Shown here piece by piece: positions 14,893 through 16,034 of a stretch of 16,034 bases of DNA. The position numbers and the translations under genes were made by a program. The notes beneath the pieces were generated by a model that was not told where the DNA came from, did not search any database, and was given only the letters and a program-made list of their open reading frames with translations. Every line of letters begins with the position of its first letter. The first letter of the stretch is position 1. This stretch comes from an uncultured Clostridia bacterium (GTDB taxonomy: Bacteria > Bacillota > Clostridia > Lachnospirales > Lachnospiraceae). The stretch is taken from assembly GCA_947304065.1 (NCBI GenBank), contig CAMZAI010000040.1:1-16034 (forward strand), given 5' to 3'.

Positions 14893-14904
14893 TAATCGCG
14901 ATTA
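14893..14904. repeat. 12-bp perfect palindrome after pta, part-repeated in pta
   Basis: TAATCGCGATTA reads the same on both strands and lies about 10 nt past the pta stop. The 10-mer TAATCGCGAT recurs at 14940-14949 inside the last codons of pta. It could be an operator, a methylation target or chance. Confidence 0.4.
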
Positions 14905-14913
14905 CTCCGAGTC

Positions 14914-15909
14914 TTACTTGTTTGCAGCTTGTACAGCCGTAATCGCGATGACCCCAACGATATCCTCTGCGAAGCAGCCTCTTGACAGATCGTTAACGGG
15001 AGCTGCGATACCCTGCATAACGGGGCCGTAAGCTTCTGCCTTAGCGAGTCTCTGTACGAGCTTGTAGCCGATATTGCCTGCATCGAGGTCAGGGAATACG
15101 AGAACGTTTGCCTTACCTGCAACGGGTGAATCGGGAGCCTTTGAAGCGCCTACCGAAGGAACGATCGCTGCGTCGAGCTGAAGCTCGCCGTCAAGCATAA
15201 CGTCGGGATAGGTCTCCTTTGCGATCCTTGTAGCCTCAACAACCTTTGTAACATCGTCGTGCTTAGCCGATCCCTTTGAGGAATGTGAAAGCATTGCAAC
15301 GCGTGCGCTCTTGCCGGTCAGCATCTCGAAGCTCTTTGCCGAAAGGCCTGCGATCTCAGCAAGCTGGTCGGGAGCGGGATTCTGGTTCAGTCCGCAGTCG
15401 GCGAATACGAATACGCCGTCCTCGCCGTACTCACAGTTCGGAACGATCATCAGGAAGAATGCCGATGCGCTCTTTACGCCGGGTGCGGTCTTAAGGATCT
15501 GCAGGCAGGGACGAAGGGTATTGGCTGTAGAGTGGCAAGCGCCGGATACAACGCCGTCGGCGTCGCCCATCTTAACCATCATAACAGCGAAGGTGGTGTA
15601 GTCTGTGGTAAGGCTCTGGAGCGCAAGCTCGGGAGTCATGCCCTTAGCCTGACGAAGCTCAACAAGCTTGTCAACATAAGCCTGAAGCTTCTCGGCTGTC
15701 TTGGGGTTGATAATGGTAGCGCCCGAAAGATCGAGGCCCTTGCCCAGATCCGCGATATCAGCGGGGTCTCCTAAAAGAACGATCTTCGCGTTGCCTTCCT
15801 TTAATGTGGTGGCAGCTGCCTCGAGAACTCTGCGGTCCTCAGCCTCGGGTAAAACGATGGTCTTAATGTTTTTTCTGGCACGAACCTTGATGTCATCAAT
15901 AAAGCTCAT
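14914..15909 (-). CDS. pta: Phosphate acetyltransferase
   Basis: 331 aa, the short single-domain form (no DRTGG or P-loop N-terminal extension). Interconverts acetyl-CoA plus phosphate with acetyl phosphate plus CoA. Seen: IVLPEAEDRRVLEAA (18-32), GDADGVVSGACHSTANTLRP with its Ser/Arg phosphate-binding region, FADCGLNQNPAPDQLAEIA, MLSHSSKGSA, DGELQLDAAIVP and NVLVFPDLDAGNIGYK. ATG start with GGAGG at 15918-15922. It lies 18 nt after ackA, giving the usual acetate pathway for ATP from acetyl-CoA, and its acetyl phosphate could also phosphorylate response regulators. Followed by a structured region and a terminator before rubrerythrin. Confidence 0.97.
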   Translation of the reverse strand: MSFIDDIKVRARKNIKTIVLPEAEDRRVLEAAATTLKEGNAKIVLLGDPADIADLGKGLDLSGATIINPKTAEKLQAYVDKLVELRQAKGMTPELALQSLTTDYTTFAVMMVKMGDADGVVSGACHSTANTLRPCLQILKTAPGVKSASAFFLMIVPNCEYGEDGVFVFADCGLNQNPAPDQLAEIAGLSAKSFEMLTGKSARVAMLSHSSKGSAKHDDVTKVVEATRIAKETYPDVMLDGELQLDAAIVPSVGASKAPDSPVAGKANVLVFPDLDAGNIGYKLVQRLAKAEAYGPVMQGIAAPVNDLSRGCFAEDIVGVIAITAVQAANK

Positions 15910-15927
15910 TTTAATGTCCTCCGAATA

Positions 15928-16034
15928 TTATTTGCTGATAACTTCCTTTGTTTCCCTGGCTATTACGAGCTCCTCGTTGGTAGGGATAACGAGGATCTTA
16001 ACCTTTGAATCCGCTGCGGTGATGTCCTTAACCG
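15928..16034 (-). CDS. ackA: Acetate kinase, C-terminal end only
   Basis: Only the last 34 full codons before TAA are in the window. They read ...TAADSKVKILVIPTNEELVIARET and end in KEVISK. The VLVIPTNEEL.IARET signature is the conserved C-terminus of acetate kinase, and the position just upstream of pta agrees. The enzyme makes ATP from acetyl phosphate. Catalytic residues and start are outside, so integrity cannot be judged. Confidence 0.93.
   Translation of the reverse strand, partial: VKDITAADSKVKILVIPTNEELVIARETKEVISK

Noticed and set aside
1..16034. Mobile element, phage, CRISPR or defence island
   Set aside because: No transposase, integrase, terminal repeats, spacer arrays or atypical composition seen; all genes are core metabolism or housekeeping.

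Overview
The window reads as ordinary chromosomal housekeeping DNA of an anaerobic Gram-positive bacterium, most likely a member of Clostridia (Lachnospiraceae or a near relative). This is inferred from AGGAGG-type ribosome binding sites, sigma-A promoters, a TPP riboswitch in front of ThiT, a short-form S-adenosylhomocysteinase beside an MTA/SAH deaminase, a fused SecDF, rubrerythrin and the acetate pair ackA-pta. I see no phage, transposon, CRISPR, tRNA or rRNA. Every call rests on reading the sequence; no search was run.

Layout from left to right. (1) 1-3328, minus strand: mtaD, ahcY, then the start of a membrane-anchored SH3-type surface protein cut by the window edge. The first two genes form a SAH detoxification and methyl-cycle unit. 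(2) 3535-6447, minus: a closed unit proC-proB-REC/Hpt regulator, with its own promoter and terminator. The genes overlap or nearly touch, so a phosphorelay protein is translated with proline biosynthesis genes. (3) 6472-7580, plus: a TPP riboswitch and thiT, divergent from proC and ending in a bidirectional terminator. (4) 7585-11732, minus: secDF then recJ, from a perfect-consensus promoter. (5) 11785-12870, plus: a DegV/FakB-type fatty-acid-binding protein. (6) 12891-14725, minus: rubrerythrin then pncB (NAD salvage). (7) 14756-16034, minus: the end of ackA, all of pta, and a structured stretch with a terminator that sits right against the rubrerythrin ribosome binding site.

Genes within units share plausible logic: SAH to SIH to homocysteine; glutamate to proline; ADP plus acetyl phosphate to acetate and ATP; peroxide defence next to NAD salvage. 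No wholly new defence or mobile system is evident. The most interesting signals are an Ala in place of the conserved SecF transmembrane Asp in SecDF, the REC-Hpt protein coupled to proCB by a GTG start inside proB, the mtaD plus short ahcY pair, which suggests an S-inosylhomocysteine route, and a structured leader or attenuator ahead of rubrerythrin.
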